From assembly GCA_002721285.1 (NCBI GenBank), contig PBJU01000017.1, forward strand, positions 1-7,086: a stretch of 7,086 nt of DNA. The letters run 5' to 3'. The notes under the pieces are model-generated. The model worked only from the letters and a program-made list of their open reading frames with translations. It was not told where the DNA came from and did no database searches. Shown here one piece after another: positions 5,875 to 7,086 of this stretch (position 1 is its first letter; each line of letters starts with the position of its first letter). The stretch comes from Crocinitomicaceae bacterium. Its GTDB lineage: Bacteria; Bacteroidota; Bacteroidia; Flavobacteriales; Parvicellaceae. The position numbers and the translations under genes were made by a program.

Positions 5875-7086
5875 ATGATTATGAAAAAATGGAATATATA
5901 TTTATTTCTATTGTTGATTTCAAATATTTGTTATTCACAACTTACAAATGAACTTATTTGGACTACAGGAACTTTTTATCCAAAGTCTATTGATGGAGTT
6001 ATGTCTACTTCTGATGGTGACTATTATACTTCTATTGTATATAGAAATGGTAATAAAGAAATTGTTAAATATCGTTACAGTAACAATGAAGAAGTCAAAA
6101 CTTTATTTTCTAATAAATCATTTGATGATTTTAAGTTTTCAAAATATCAAATTAGTGACAATCAGAAATGGATATTGTTATCAACAAAGAGAGAATCTAT
6201 ATACAGACACTCTTCCAAATCCTTTTACTATTTATATAATGTTGATGAAAAGACTCTCACTCCCCTAGCCGACAAATCTCTTGGAAAACAAAGATTAGCT
6301 GATTTCTCACCTGACAACAATAAAGTTGCTTATGTAAGAGATAACAATTTGTTTTATATTGACTTAAGTGATTTTAAAGAGCATACTATTACTATTGATG
6401 GAAGGATGAATAGTATAATAAATGGTGCTACAGATTGGGTATATGAAGAGGAATTCAGTTTTCACAAAGGATTTTATTGGTCTAAAAATGGAGATAAAAT
6501 TGCATATTATAGATTTGATGAAAGTGATGTAAAAGAATTCCAAATGGAGAAATATGGATCCTTATACCCAACTAGATATAAATTTAAGTACCCCAAAGCA
6601 GGAGAAAATAATTCTAAGGTTAGTATTAATGTTTATAATTTAAATACTAAAGAAAAATCACCTTTTGATTTAGGAAATAATACTGACATATATATTCCAA
6701 GAATAATGTGGTCTAATAAGAAGAATGAATTAATTGTTCTTAAAATGAATAGATTACAAAATAAATTAGAACTAATATCTGGGGTTTTTGGACTTGAAGA
6801 TTTTAAAAAAGAAAAGGTAGAAACAAGAGTTATATATTCTGAAGAATCGGAAACTTATATTGATATTCATGATAACACTGAGTTTATTAATGAAAATGAA
6901 TTTTTATTTACTAGCGAAAAAGATGGGTTTAACCACATTTACTTAATAGATTACCAAAGCGGAAAAGAAAAGCAAATCACCAAGGGAAAATGGGAAGTAA
7001 CTAATGTATATGGGTACAATCCAAAATACCATACCATTTATTTTCAAGCTGCAAAAAATCACCCAACTCAAAGAGAAATTTATGTA
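5875..7086 (+). CDS. Dipeptidyl-peptidase IV-like S9 serine protease, 3'-partial (beta-propeller part only)
   Basis: The frame is open to the right edge, giving 404 residues. The N-terminus MIMKKWNIYLFLLLISNICYSQ is a signal peptide, so the enzyme is exported, probably to the periplasm or envelope. The ATG at 5881 (MKKWN...) is an equally good start. The visible part is the DPP4 N-terminal beta-propeller. Its key motif is NGATDWVYEEEF (residues 183-194), in which the Glu pair equivalent to human DPP4 Glu205/Glu206 binds the substrate's free N-terminus. The family blocks SKNGDKIAYYRFDES (203-217) and YPTRYKFKYPKAGENN (231-246) follow. The catalytic Ser/Asp/His domain would lie beyond the window, so activity cannot be verified. 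Family members remove X-Pro or X-Ala dipeptides from peptides. It starts 23 bases after the peroxiredoxin with no visible terminator, so it may be in the same transcript. Confidence 0.92.
   Translation, partial: MIMKKWNIYLFLLLISNICYSQLTNELIWTTGTFYPKSIDGVMSTSDGDYYTSIVYRNGNKEIVKYRYSNNEEVKTLFSNKSFDDFKFSKYQISDNQKWILLSTKRESIYRHSSKSFYYLYNVDEKTLTPLADKSLGKQRLADFSPDNNKVAYVRDNNLFYIDLSDFKEHTITIDGRMNSIINGATDWVYEEEFSFHKGFYWSKNGDKIAYYRFDESDVKEFQMEKYGSLYPTRYKFKYPKAGENNSKVSINVYNLNTKEKSPFDLGNNTDIYIPRIMWSNKKNELIVLKMNRLQNKLELISGVFGLEDFKKEKVETRVIYSEESETYIDIHDNTEFINENEFLFTSEKDGFNHIYLIDYQSGKEKQITKGKWEVTNVYGYNPKYHTIYFQAAKNHPTQREIYV

Overview
The window looks like chromosomal DNA of a member of the Bacteroidota, most likely a flavobacterium-like gliding or marine lineage. 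The evidence is strong AT-richness, signal peptides ending in ...YSQ, no clear Shine-Dalgarno sequences, a type B (gliding-motility type) C-terminal sorting domain of the type IX secretion system (T9SS), and a PorP/SprF-family gene directly behind it. All genes lie on the + strand and are packed tightly: a 4-base ATGA overlap, then gaps of 0, 9, 1 and 23 bases. They could form one transcription unit.

Layout: (1) 1-3070 is the 3' part of a giant surface or adhesin-like protein. It enters from beyond the left edge and contains eleven consecutive PKD/Ig-like domains and then two fibronectin-III-like domains. (2) 3067-3561 is a short gene with its own signal peptide, the last strands of a fibronectin-like domain and a complete type B T9SS sorting domain. 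(3) 3562-4581 is a PorP/SprF-family outer-membrane protein, the usual partner of type B cargo. (4) 4591-5391 is a tandem-domain universal stress protein. (5) 5393-5851 is a BCP/PrxQ-type peroxiredoxin with a TTG start. (6) 5875-7086 is the N-terminal part of a secreted dipeptidyl-peptidase IV-like protease, running off the right edge.

The most notable feature is the junction between genes 1 and 2. The last fibronectin-like domain of the giant protein stops at ...RIILDE, and its natural continuation (DEKYNTYRVVAIK...SNTVSVEKP, then the sorting domain) reappears 131 bases later in another frame, behind a signal-peptide-like segment. The giant protein therefore seems to have been separated from its secretion signal by a small insertion that gave the signal its own export peptide. 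This may be real (gene decay, domain shuffling or a split secreted pair) or an assembly error; the sequence alone cannot decide.

Functionally, genes 1-3 form a T9SS cargo and partner module at the cell surface. Genes 4-5 are cytoplasmic stress functions, and gene 6 is an exported peptidase. No RNA genes, CRISPR arrays, insertion sequences or convincing terminators were seen, and no gene-free stretch exceeds 23 bases.
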